The notes beneath the pieces were generated by a model. That model worked only from the letters and a program-made list of their open reading frames with translations, had not been told where the DNA came from and made no database searches. A stretch of DNA of 64,000 nucleotides, taken from assembly GCF_005222755.1 (NCBI RefSeq), contig NZ_STGD01000001.1, positions 310,001 to 374,000 of the forward strand. Direction: 5' to 3'. Made by a program: the position numbers and the translations under genes. Shown one piece after another: positions 57,327 through 64,000 of this stretch (position 1 is its first letter; each line of letters starts with the position of its first letter). The DNA comes from Roseomonas sp. HF4. GTDB taxonomy: Bacteria > Pseudomonadota > Alphaproteobacteria > Acetobacterales > Acetobacteraceae.

Positions 57327-59585
57327 ATGATGCGCGTCCTGATCCCGTTCCTGATGCTGCTGCCGGCCTGCGCGGCGCTCGACCCGCGCCCGGTCGCGGT
57401 CGATCGGCGGATCGCCGCCCTGCCCGCCGCCGGCGCCGCGGTCGAGCAGCCGGTCACCATCCGCTGGAACGACCACATGGTCCCGTGGGTGGAGGCGGCG
57501 ACTGATCGCGACCTGTTCTATGCGCTCGGCCTCGTGCACGGGCACCTGCGGGGTGCGCAGGTCGCGCTGCTGCGGCTGGCCGCGCGCGGACGGCTGTCCG
57601 AGGCGGCGGGACCCTTCGCGGCGGATATCGACCACGCGCTGCGCATCCTGGACTTCGGCCGCGCCGCGCCCGCCATCCGCGCGGCCTGGCCAGAGGAGAC
57701 CAGGCGCCTGATGGCCGCCTTCGTCGCCGGCCTCAACCACGCGACCATGACCGGTGCGGCGCCGCCGGAATTCGCGCTGCTCGGCCTCAGGCCCGAACCC
57801 TACACCGAGGACGACCTGCTCGCGATCGGACGGCTTGCGGGAACGGACGTGAACTGGCTCCGCTACTTCGCGCTGCTGCCCGCGCGCGGCACGCCGGGCT
57901 TCGCACGGCTGTGGGAACGCACGGTCGCGGCCGGCTCCTCGGCGCCCGAGGCGGCGCTCGCAGGCCGGCGCCTCGCCGTGATCCGAGAGATCCTGGCCGG
58001 CACCTCCCGCGCCGGGTCGAACACCGTAGCCGTGGCAGGACGGCGCTCGGCGAGCGGCGGCGCGCTGATCGGCTCGGACCCGCATCTCGGGCTGAACCTG
58101 CCCAACCTCTGGCTGGCGGCGGGGATGCGATCCCCATCCTTCCACGCGGTCGGGCTGATGGTGCCGGGGCTGCCCATCATCGGCGTCGGCCGCAATGCCG
58201 AGATCGGCTGGGGCGGCACCAACATGCGCGCGGCGTCGTCCGACCTGTTCGACGTCTCGGCCCTGCCACCGGAGGATTTCCGCACCGAGACCGTGCGCAT
58301 CGGGCAACGCCTCTGGTTCGCCACGACGCGCCAGGTGCGCATCACGCCGCACGGCCCGGTGCTGACCGATGCCGAGGTGGTGCCGCGCCGGGAGGGTGAC
58401 GTGATCGCGCTGCGCTGGGTCGGGCACGAGCCGACCGACGAGATCACCGCGCTGCTGGCCGCGGCGCGCGCGCGCAACGGGCGTGACTTCCGCGCCGCCT
58501 TCGACCGCTTCGGCGTCTCGGCGCAGAACATGCTGTGGGCCGCGCGCGACGGCAGCATCGGGCAGTTCTACGCGACCACCATCCCGTCCCGCGCCGGCGC
58601 CGCGCCGGAAGACCCCGTGCTCGATGCGCGCGACCCGGCCGCAACCGCGCCCTGGGGGCGCCTGCTGCGCACGCCGGACCTGCCCTTCGTCGTGAACCCG
58701 CGGGAGGGCTTCCTCGCCAGCGCGAACAACCGGCCGGAGCCGCTCGGTGGCCGGGCGCCGCCGCCGATGGGCTTCTTCTTCTCGGACAGCGACCGCGTCG
58801 AGCGGCTGCGCGAGATGCTGGTCGCGCTGCCGCGCGCGACGCCGGCCGACATCATGGCGATCCAGACCGACACACGGTCCCCCCGCGCGGGGCGGCTGGC
58901 GGCGGCGTTGCTGGCGCGACTGGACGACGTTGCCGAGGCCGCGCCCATCGCCGCCGCGCTGCGCGGCTGGGATGGCGACTACCGCGCCGATAGCCGCGCG
59001 CCCGTGGCCTTCGAGGTGCTGCTCGCGCGGCTCGTGCCGCGGCTCGCGGAGGCGGGGCGGCAGGACGCCACGGGCAGCCGCCGCGCGCCGGAAAGCCAGT
59101 GGAACTTCATCACGGCCTTCCTGCTGCCCGACCTCGACGCGCTCGATCCCGCGCAGCGCACGGCGCTGCTGCGCGACGCGGCTTCCGAGGCGGCGGCGGA
59201 TCTCGCCGCGCTCGGCACCTGGGGGGACATGCATCGCCTGCGCGTCTCCCACTGGCTCGTGAACCTGCCGGTGGTGGGCGGCGCCTTCGCCTATGACGGG
59301 CACCCCGTCGGCGGTTCGCGCGAGACGCCGATGAAGACCAGCCACGGCCTGGTGACGCAGCGCCACAACGCCGCCTTCGGCTCGATGGCGCGGCATGTCA
59401 GCGACATGGCGGACCCGGACGCCAACTGGTTCACCCTCTGGGGCGGGCAGGATGGCTGGCTCGGCTCGGCCGCCTTCGCGGACCAGGTGCCGCTCTGGCT
59501 GGAACGCCGGTCCATCCGCATCCCGCTGACGCCGGCGACGGTCGCGGCGGAATTCCCGCGCGTGACGCGGCTCGACCCGCCATGA
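57327..59585 (+). CDS. Penicillin-acylase family amidohydrolase, probable lipoprotein
   Basis: 752 aa. N-terminus 'MMRVLIPFLMLLPAC' gives a lipobox with Cys15. Catalytic serine S231 in 'GTSRAGSNTVAVAG' becomes N-terminal after self-cleavage of the linker; 'ALIGSDPHLGLNLPNLWL', 'GLPIIGVGRNAEIGWGGTN', 'ASANNRPEP', 'WNFITAFLLPDLD', and the C-terminal 'ASHGLVTQRHNAAFGSMARH'-type region follow the acylase family. Known substrates are penicillins, N-acyl homoserine lactones and other N-acyl amides. Its stop overlaps the GH3-like gene start by four bases. It should face the periplasm, bound to a membrane by lipid. Confidence 0.9.
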   Translation: MMRVLIPFLMLLPACAALDPRPVAVDRRIAALPAAGAAVEQPVTIRWNDHMVPWVEAATDRDLFYALGLVHGHLRGAQVALLRLAARGRLSEAAGPFAADIDHALRILDFGRAAPAIRAAWPEETRRLMAAFVAGLNHATMTGAAPPEFALLGLRPEPYTEDDLLAIGRLAGTDVNWLRYFALLPARGTPGFARLWERTVAAGSSAPEAALAGRRLAVIREILAGTSRAGSNTVAVAGRRSASGGALIGSDPHLGLNLPNLWLAAGMRSPSFHAVGLMVPGLPIIGVGRNAEIGWGGTNMRAASSDLFDVSALPPEDFRTETVRIGQRLWFATTRQVRITPHGPVLTDAEVVPRREGDVIALRWVGHEPTDEITALLAAARARNGRDFRAAFDRFGVSAQNMLWAARDGSIGQFYATTIPSRAGAAPEDPVLDARDPAATAPWGRLLRTPDLPFVVNPREGFLASANNRPEPLGGRAPPPMGFFFSDSDRVERLREMLVALPRATPADIMAIQTDTRSPRAGRLAAALLARLDDVAEAAPIAAALRGWDGDYRADSRAPVAFEVLLARLVPRLAEAGRQDATGSRRAPESQWNFITAFLLPDLDALDPAQRTALLRDAASEAAADLAALGTWGDMHRLRVSHWLVNLPVVGGAFAYDGHPVGGSRETPMKTSHGLVTQRHNAAFGSMARHVSDMADPDANWFTLWGGQDGWLGSAAFADQVPLWLERRSIRIPLTPATVAAEFPRVTRLDPP

Positions 59586-61102
59586 CGCCGCCCTTCGACG
59601 CGACGCCCTGCCTCAGGCTGGTCGCGGCGCGTCGCGTCAGGCAGTTGCGCGCCATGGAGCCGGCCGCGACGCAGGCGGCGCTGCTGCTCGGACTCGTGCG
59701 CCGCGCGGCCGGCACGCGCTTCGGGCGCGACCACGGCTTCGCGGCGATCCGCAGCGTCGCCGACTTCCAGCGCGCAGTGCCGCTGCGCGGCTACGAGGCG
59801 CTGCACGACGCCTACCTGCGGGACGCGCTGCCGGTACTGGACGACGTGTTGTGGCCCGGGCGTACGCCCTACCTCGCGCTGTCCTCGGGCACCACCTCGG
59901 GGCGCACCAAGCACATCCCGGTGACGCGGGAGATGGTGCGCGCCAATCGTGGCGCCGCCCTCGACGTGCTGGCCTGGCACCTCGCCGCGCATCCGCGCGC
60001 GCGCCCCTTCGCAGGGCTGTCCTTCATGTTGGGCGGCTCGACGGCGCTGGAGGAGGTGGCGCCGGGTGTGCGCGCCGGCGACCTGTCGGGCATCGCGGCG
60101 CACGAGGTGCCGGGATTCCTCCGCCGCTGGTCCTGGCCGCCCGAGGAGATCGCGCTGATGGCGGCCTGGGACGCGAAGCTCGACCGGCTGTCACGCGAGG
60201 CGCCGGTCGGCGCGATCCGCGCGTTGTCGGGCACGCCCTCCTGGCTGCTGGTGCTGTTCGAGCGGCTGGCCGCGCTGCACGGCACGCCGCCGCTCCCAGC
60301 GCTCGAACTGCTGATCCATGGCGGCGTCGCCTGGGCACCCTATCGCGACCGCCTGGCCCCCTACCTGCCGCCGGGCTGCGCAACGCGGGAGGTCTATCCC
60401 GCGAGCGAGGGCTTCGTCGCCATCGCCGACCGCGGCGACGGGGAAGGGCTGCGCCTCGTCCTCGACCGCGGCTGCTTCTTCGAGTTCGTCCCGGTCGAGG
60501 AGTTGGCTGCGGCGGCGCCGACGCGCCACTGGGCGGCCACGGTCGAGCCGGGCGTCGAGTATGCCGTCGTCGTGTCCTCCTGCGCCGGGCTTTTCGGCTA
60601 CGTGCTGGGGGACACGGTGCGGTTCCTGGAGCGCGCGCCACCGCGGCTGCTGGTGACGGGGCGGACCTCCTGGACGCTCTCGGCCTTCGGCGAGCATCTC
60701 GATGGCGCGGAGATCGAGGCGGCGCTGCTGGCCGCGGCGCGGGAGGCCGGGATCGCGGTCGCGGAATACGCGGTCGGGCCGGAATTCGACGGCCATGCCG
60801 GGCGGCACCGGTGGTGCGTGGAGGCGGCGGACGCCGCGCCGCCCGATGTCGCGGGGCGGCTGGCCGCGGCGCTCGATGCCGCGCTGCGCGCCGAGAACGA
60901 CGACTACGCCGCGCACCGGGATGGCGGTCAGCTCGGCCCGCCCGCGGTCGTGCTGCTGCCGCCCGGAGCCTTCGCGGGCTGGATGCGCGCCGAGGGCAAG
61001 ATGGGCGGGCAGCACAAGGTGCCGCGCGTGATGGCGGACCCGGACCGCTTCGCCGCCATGGCGGCGGCGCTCAGCGCGCCGCCGCCAGCATCGCCCGGAT
61101 GA
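59582..61102 (+). CDS. GH3-like acyl-acid amido synthetase
   Basis: 506 aa. ATP-binding motif I 'ALSSGTTSGRTKHIPVT' (about residues 99-115), motif II 'VYPASEGFVAIADRG', motif III 'SSCAGLFGYVLGDTVRFLE', and the C-terminal domain 'SAFGEHLDGAEIEAAL', 'GGQHKVPRV'. Plant GH3 enzymes adenylate jasmonate or auxin and couple it to amino acids; bacterial homologues are mostly uncharacterised. ATGA overlap with the penicillin-acylase-type gene indicates co-translation of an amide-forming and an amide-hydrolysing enzyme. The last 32 bp overlap the 3' end of the convergent bfd gene. No signal peptide; cytoplasmic. Confidence 0.9.
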   Translation: MTPPFDATPCLRLVAARRVRQLRAMEPAATQAALLLGLVRRAAGTRFGRDHGFAAIRSVADFQRAVPLRGYEALHDAYLRDALPVLDDVLWPGRTPYLALSSGTTSGRTKHIPVTREMVRANRGAALDVLAWHLAAHPRARPFAGLSFMLGGSTALEEVAPGVRAGDLSGIAAHEVPGFLRRWSWPPEEIALMAAWDAKLDRLSREAPVGAIRALSGTPSWLLVLFERLAALHGTPPLPALELLIHGGVAWAPYRDRLAPYLPPGCATREVYPASEGFVAIADRGDGEGLRLVLDRGCFFEFVPVEELAAAAPTRHWAATVEPGVEYAVVVSSCAGLFGYVLGDTVRFLERAPPRLLVTGRTSWTLSAFGEHLDGAEIEAALLAAAREAGIAVAEYAVGPEFDGHAGRHRWCVEAADAAPPDVAGRLAAALDAALRAENDDYAAHRDGGQLGPPAVVLLPPGAFAGWMRAEGKMGGQHKVPRVMADPDRFAAMAAALSAPPPASPG

Positions 61103-61244
61103 TGTCGAGGCAGCGGCCGCACTGCGCCGCGCAGCCGCAGGCGGCATAGACCTCGCCCGGCCTGCGCGCGCCGGTCGCGATCGCCGCAGCGACCACCGCG
61201 TGCGTCAGCCTGTTGCAGTCGCAGAGGACATCTTCCGGCGCCAT
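61071..61244 (-). CDS. bfd: Bacterioferritin-associated ferredoxin
   Basis: 57 aa. Cysteines C8, C10, C42 and C45 fit the Bfd [2Fe-2S] pattern CxC-x31-CxxC exactly; two further cysteines C36 and C38 ('ACGCAAQCGRC') are additional. Bfd reduces the ferritin core to release iron. It starts 28 bp after the iron binding-protein stop, so both are likely in one iron-responsive operon controlled from 62.3 kb. No bacterioferritin gene in the window. Its 3' end overlaps the convergent GH3-like gene by 32 bp. Confidence 0.9.
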   Translation of the reverse strand: MAPEDVLCDCNRLTHAVVAAAIATGARRPGEVYAACGCAAQCGRCLDIIRAMLAAAR

Positions 61245-61272
61245 CCCGCGCAGGATGGCGCCGGGCGCGGGG

Positions 61273-62295
61273 TCAGCGCCAGCCCGCGCGCTGCATGACC
61301 TGCAGCGCCTGCGGCGCCATCGCGCCATAGCGCTGCGCGTTCAGCGCATCCGCACGGAAGGTGCCGAAGGCGGCGAGCGCCGGGTGCGGCTGCACGTCGG
61401 CCACCACCGGGTATTCGAAGTTGCCGTTGGCGAACATCTCCTGCGCGCGGGGGCCGGACAGGTACTCGATGAACTTCAGCGCCATCTCCTTGTTCGAGGA
61501 TGAACGCACCACGCCGGCGCCGGAGACGTTCACATGCGTGCCGCGGTCGCCCTCGGCCTGGTTCGGGAAGATCACGCCGATCTTCTCGTACAGCGCCTTG
61601 TCGGCGGCGCGGTCGGAGGCACCGAAGCGCGCCAGGTAGTAGGTGTTCGCGATGGCAAGGCTGCCGACGCCGGCGGCCACCGCCTGGAACTGCGGCGTGT
61701 CGCCGCCCTGCGGCGGGCGGGCCAGGTTCTGCGCGATGCCGCGCGCCCAGGCCTCGGCCGCCTGTTCGCCATTGGCGACCATGACGCTCGCCATGAGCGA
61801 GGTGTTGTAGGGATGGGCCGAGGTGCGGACCAGGATCTGGCCGCGGAACTCGGGCTTCGCCAAATCCTCGTAGCGCGCGACGGCGGGCCGGCCGCGGGAC
61901 TTGTCGTACATCACGACGCGGGCGCGGCGGGAGACGCCGTACCACTGGCCCTCGGGGTCGCGCAGGCTGTCCGGGATTCGGCCGGCGAGCAGGTCGCTGC
62001 GCGTCGGCGCCAGGATGCCGGCCGCGACGGCGCGCGCGAGCCGCGCGCCATCCACCGTGATCAGCACGTCGGCCGGCGTGTTCGCGCCCTCGGACTGGAT
62101 GCGGGCGATCAACTGGTCGGCATCGCCCTCGATCAGGCGGATGCGCAGGCCGGTCTCGCGCGTGAAGCCATCGTACAGCGCGCGGTCGGTGTCGTAGTGG
62201 CGGGACGAATAGAGGTTGAGCGTGCGGTCCTGCGCCAAGGCGGGCCGCGCCAGCAGCGTGGCGGCGGGAAGGGCGAGGAGGTGGCGTCGCAGCAT
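61273..62295 (-). CDS. Fe(III) ABC transporter substrate-binding protein (FbpA/AfuA-like)
   Basis: 340 aa with signal peptide ending at about residue 22 ('RPALAQD'). 'LNLYSSRHYDTDRALYDGFTRETG' is the FbpA opening with H33/Y34; the adjacent tyrosines Y219 and Y220 in 'AIANTYYLARFG' are the classical ferric-iron ligands. C-terminal 'NKEMALKFIEYLSGPRAQEMFANGNFEYPV' is also typical. It binds ferric iron in the periplasm for an FbpBC importer, which is not present here. Upstream there is a tandem palindromic operator-like region; downstream follows bfd. Confidence 0.93.
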   Translation of the reverse strand: MLRRHLLALPAATLLARPALAQDRTLNLYSSRHYDTDRALYDGFTRETGLRIRLIEGDADQLIARIQSEGANTPADVLITVDGARLARAVAAGILAPTRSDLLAGRIPDSLRDPEGQWYGVSRRARVVMYDKSRGRPAVARYEDLAKPEFRGQILVRTSAHPYNTSLMASVMVANGEQAAEAWARGIAQNLARPPQGGDTPQFQAVAAGVGSLAIANTYYLARFGASDRAADKALYEKIGVIFPNQAEGDRGTHVNVSGAGVVRSSSNKEMALKFIEYLSGPRAQEMFANGNFEYPVVADVQPHPALAAFGTFRADALNAQRYGAMAPQALQVMQRAGWR

Positions 62296-62330
62296 CGGAT
62301 GACCCCGTTGGTTGGCGGAGGTGGTGGTAC

Positions 62331-62375
62331 TGCAAATGAGAACCGCTCGCAAGATGAATTGCGAACGCTTCGCAA
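62331..62375 (-). promoter_or_regulatory. Putative iron-responsive operator (Fur/Irr-like palindromes) before the iron-binding protein gene
   Basis: Perfect odd palindrome TTGCGAA-cgc-TTCGCAA at 62359-62375, and next to it a weaker relative in TGCAAATGAGAACCGCTCGCAA-like sequence at 62331-62352. They lie 36-80 bp upstream of the iron-binding protein ATG, where a promoter is expected, in a stretch more AT-rich than the surroundings. The function of the downstream genes (ferric binding protein, Bfd) supports an iron regulator site; which regulator binds is not shown. The rest of 62376-62583 has no gene. Confidence 0.55.
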
Positions 62376-62583
62376 AATCGTCAACCCGCCGGCACGGCGC
62401 CAGGAGCGGCCTCCGACCCGATGGGGTCATCCGGCCGGAGGTCCCGCCCCGGCCGAGCCCGGCCCGCGCCGACGGCACCGCCCGGTCGGGCGCCGGGCGA
62501 CGGCAGGATGCGCGACCGCATGCACCGCCGGGGCTTCAGGGCGCGGCCCGGCACGCCATCCATCCGGGCGGACGGATGGCGCC

Positions 62584-63369
62584 TCAGCGCTGCAGCCCGC
62601 GCAGGAACCTCGCCCGGCCGCCGCCGCCCGCCATCAGGAAGGAATGGTCCGAGCCGCTCAGCAGGAAGCGGGCACCGAGCGCGATGTAGTCCGGCGCCAC
62701 CTTCTCGTCGTAGACGCCGCCCATGCCCATGTGCTTGCCCTCCGCCTGGCAGGCGCGGGCGACCTGGGCATAGGCATCGCGCACGTCGGGATGCCCGATC
62801 TGCCCCGCGATCCCCATCGAGGCCGTGAGGTCCGAGGTACCGATCATCAGGCAGTCGACCCCGGGCACCGAGGCGATGGCGGCGGCGTTCGCGACCGCGC
62901 GCGGGGTCTCGATCATCACGGTGATCAGGACCTCGCGGTTCAGTTCCGCCTGCGCCGCGGCGGTGTCCGCCACCACGAAGCCGTACTGCGCCGGCGGCCC
63001 GCCCCAGGACCGCTCGCCCAGCGGCGGGTAGCGGAAGGCGCGCACCACGGCCTCCGCCTCATCCCGCGTGTCGACGTGCGGCACGACCACGCCCATGGCG
63101 CCGTTGTCGAGGCAGCGCGTGCCCTCGAACAGCGCGTCCTTGCAGCAGCGCACGATGGGCGTGACGCCCTGGCTGAGCGCGGCCATGCACATGCGCGTGG
63201 CGTCGTCGACGCTCATCGCGCCGTGCTCCATGTCGACGAACAGCCAGTCGAAGCCCGACGCAGCCGCGATCATGCCGACCGCCGGCGTGCGCAGGTGGTG
63301 CACGCCGAAGCCGAGGGCGAGTTCGCCCGCTTCGAGGCGGCGGCGCGCGAGGTTGGGTGCGATCGGCAT
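62584..63369 (-). CDS. HpcH/HpaI-family class II aldolase
   Basis: 261 aa. 'GFGVHHLRTPAVGMIAAASGFDWLFVDMEHGAMSVDDATRM' and 'GVVVPHVDTRDEAEAVVRAFRYPPLGERS' followed by 'LITVMIETPRAVANAAAIASVPGVDCLMIGTSDLTASMGIAGQIGHPDV' are the conserved blocks; metal ligands are in the MIETPRA (Glu) and GTSDL (Asp) motifs. Enzymes of this group reversibly cleave 4-hydroxy-2-oxo acids to pyruvate and an aldehyde (HpaI, GarL). It fits the overall acid-catabolic content. Start after GGGGGAACG; upstream gene is a separate peptide-binding protein. Confidence 0.92.
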   Translation of the reverse strand: MPIAPNLARRRLEAGELALGFGVHHLRTPAVGMIAAASGFDWLFVDMEHGAMSVDDATRMCMAALSQGVTPIVRCCKDALFEGTRCLDNGAMGVVVPHVDTRDEAEAVVRAFRYPPLGERSWGGPPAQYGFVVADTAAAQAELNREVLITVMIETPRAVANAAAIASVPGVDCLMIGTSDLTASMGIAGQIGHPDVRDAYAQVARACQAEGKHMGMGGVYDEKVAPDYIALGARFLLSGSDHSFLMAGGGGRARFLRGLQR

Positions 63370-63423
63370 GGTTCGTTCCCCCGTGGTTCAGGCGGGGGAG
63401 CGCACCACGCGGCCAGGGGGCGG

Positions 63424-64000
63424 TCAATCCGCCGGGCGGACGCTCATGGCCAGCGTGTACTGGTCGATGCGCGGCACCATCGCGAGCCCCTGCCGCGCGC
63501 CCCAGTTGTTCACCTGCAGCAGCAGCGGCTGCATCACCGCCTCCGACAGCGCGAGGTCCGTCGCCTGGCGCAGCAGGGCAAGCCGCCGCCCGCGGTCCAG
63601 CTCCGCGCCCGCCGCGACCAGCAGGCGGTCGAGCTCCGCGTTGGAATACCGGATGCGGTTCGCCGCGCCGAGCCCCGTCTCCCGCGAGCGCGTGCCGAGC
63701 TGCGGCACGAGCGTATAGAGCGGCTCCCCCGTCTGGTTGCCCCAGGAGGAGAGGAAGACCGGCAGCTCGTAGCGGTTGCGCCGCGGCGTGAAGACCGCGT
63801 GCGGCATCATCTCGACCACCGTCGCCACGCCGATCCGGCTCCACATCTGCGCGATCGCCTGCACCTGGCGCGCCGCGTTGACGATCCGGTCGTTCGAGGT
63901 CGCGAGGGTCAGCCGGAAGCCGTTCGGGTAGCCGGCCTCGGCCAGGAGGCGGCGCGCGCCGTCCGGGTCGTGCGGCTCGACGGGAATGTCCGGGAAGTGG
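63424..64000 (-). CDS. Peptide-type ABC transporter substrate-binding protein (C-terminal part, cut by window edge)
   Basis: The last 192 residues are present; the N-terminus and signal peptide lie beyond base 64000. 'DPDGARRLLAEAGYPNGFRLTLATSNDR' and 'VQAIAQMWSRIGVATVVEMMP' are the lobe II blocks of SBP family 5, followed by 'SSWGNQTGEP' and 'LRQATDLALSEAVMQPLLLQVNNWGARQG'. It belongs to the same superfamily as the protein at 50.0-51.6 kb but is clearly a different paralogue. It presumably belongs to an importer whose other genes lie outside the window. Confidence 0.88.
   Translation of the reverse strand, partial: HFPDIPVEPHDPDGARRLLAEAGYPNGFRLTLATSNDRIVNAARQVQAIAQMWSRIGVATVVEMMPHAVFTPRRNRYELPVFLSSWGNQTGEPLYTLVPQLGTRSRETGLGAANRIRYSNAELDRLLVAAGAELDRGRRLALLRQATDLALSEAVMQPLLLQVNNWGARQGLAMVPRIDQYTLAMSVRPAD

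Noticed and set aside
1..64000. tRNA, rRNA or riboswitch genes
   Set aside because: No cloverleaf-like sequence with TTCGAATC-type T-loop in proper context, no rRNA segment and no conserved riboswitch core noticed in the intergenic regions.

Overview
The window looks like chromosomal DNA from an alphaproteobacterium, most likely an Acetobacteraceae member of the Roseomonas type. The grounds are very high GC with strong GC3 bias, GapR and DUF1244 proteins typical of Alphaproteobacteria, tightly overlapping operons, and many orphan tripartite-tricarboxylate (Bug-type) binding proteins. I find 61 protein-coding genes (two cut by the window edges), no rRNA or tRNA, no CRISPR array, no phage genes and no complete insertion sequence.

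Layout. 1-9.8 kb: PepF peptidase (partial), an acyl-CoA ligase / CoA-transferase / esterase run, a TauD-type dioxygenase, the DUF1244-gapR-DOPA dioxygenase group, an orphan small HExxH metallopeptidase, and glycerate 2-kinase. 9.9-14 kb: GalE, then a peptidoglycan group (MepA, a MepK-like DUF882 protein, a YcbB-type L,D-transpeptidase). 14-17.2 kb: the three subunits of a flavin/iron-sulfur amine (opine or cyanide-synthase-like) dehydrogenase. 17.2-19.9 kb: a small membrane protein, a class III aminotransferase and an SDR. 20-25.5 kb: a five-gene plus-strand catabolic run (amidase, enoyl-CoA hydratase, dienoyl-CoA-reductase-like SDR, luciferase-like monooxygenase, maleylacetate-reductase-like enzyme). 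25.5-35 kb: D-amino-acid dehydrogenase and small acid-catabolism operons, three of whose genes are Bug binding proteins. 34.6-41.3 kb: DUF1028, tartrate/D-malate dehydrogenase, a NitT/TauT-type ABC importer, an amidohydrolase and a cyclase/hydrolase. 41.5-51.6 kb: a beta-hydroxyacid dehydrogenase and a seven-gene minus-strand operon in which a peptide-type ABC importer is fused by overlaps to hydantoinase/oxoprolinase A and B. 51.7-64 kb: enoyl-CoA hydratase, Gfo/Idh oxidoreductase, gamma-glutamyltransferase with a Bug protein, a THI5-like protein without signal peptide, a penicillin-acylase-type lipoprotein translationally coupled to a GH3-type acyl-amido synthetase, an iron-uptake binding protein with Bfd under a palindromic box, an HpaI-type aldolase, and a partial peptide-binding protein.

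Together the genes describe scavenging of organic acids, amides, peptides and cyclic ureides: periplasmic binding proteins and importers sit beside amide-bond hydrolases (amidase, hydantoinase, GGT, penicillin acylase, amidohydrolase), followed by CoA-ester and hydroxyacid enzymes feeding central metabolism. Apart from the nucleoid protein GapR I see no dedicated transcription factor in 64 kb.

Two families of intergenic palindromic repeats stand out. One (six loci) is a chain of two to three hairpins placed mostly between convergent genes. The other (two loci) has inverted ends about 27 bp long and looks like a paired REP or a MITE.
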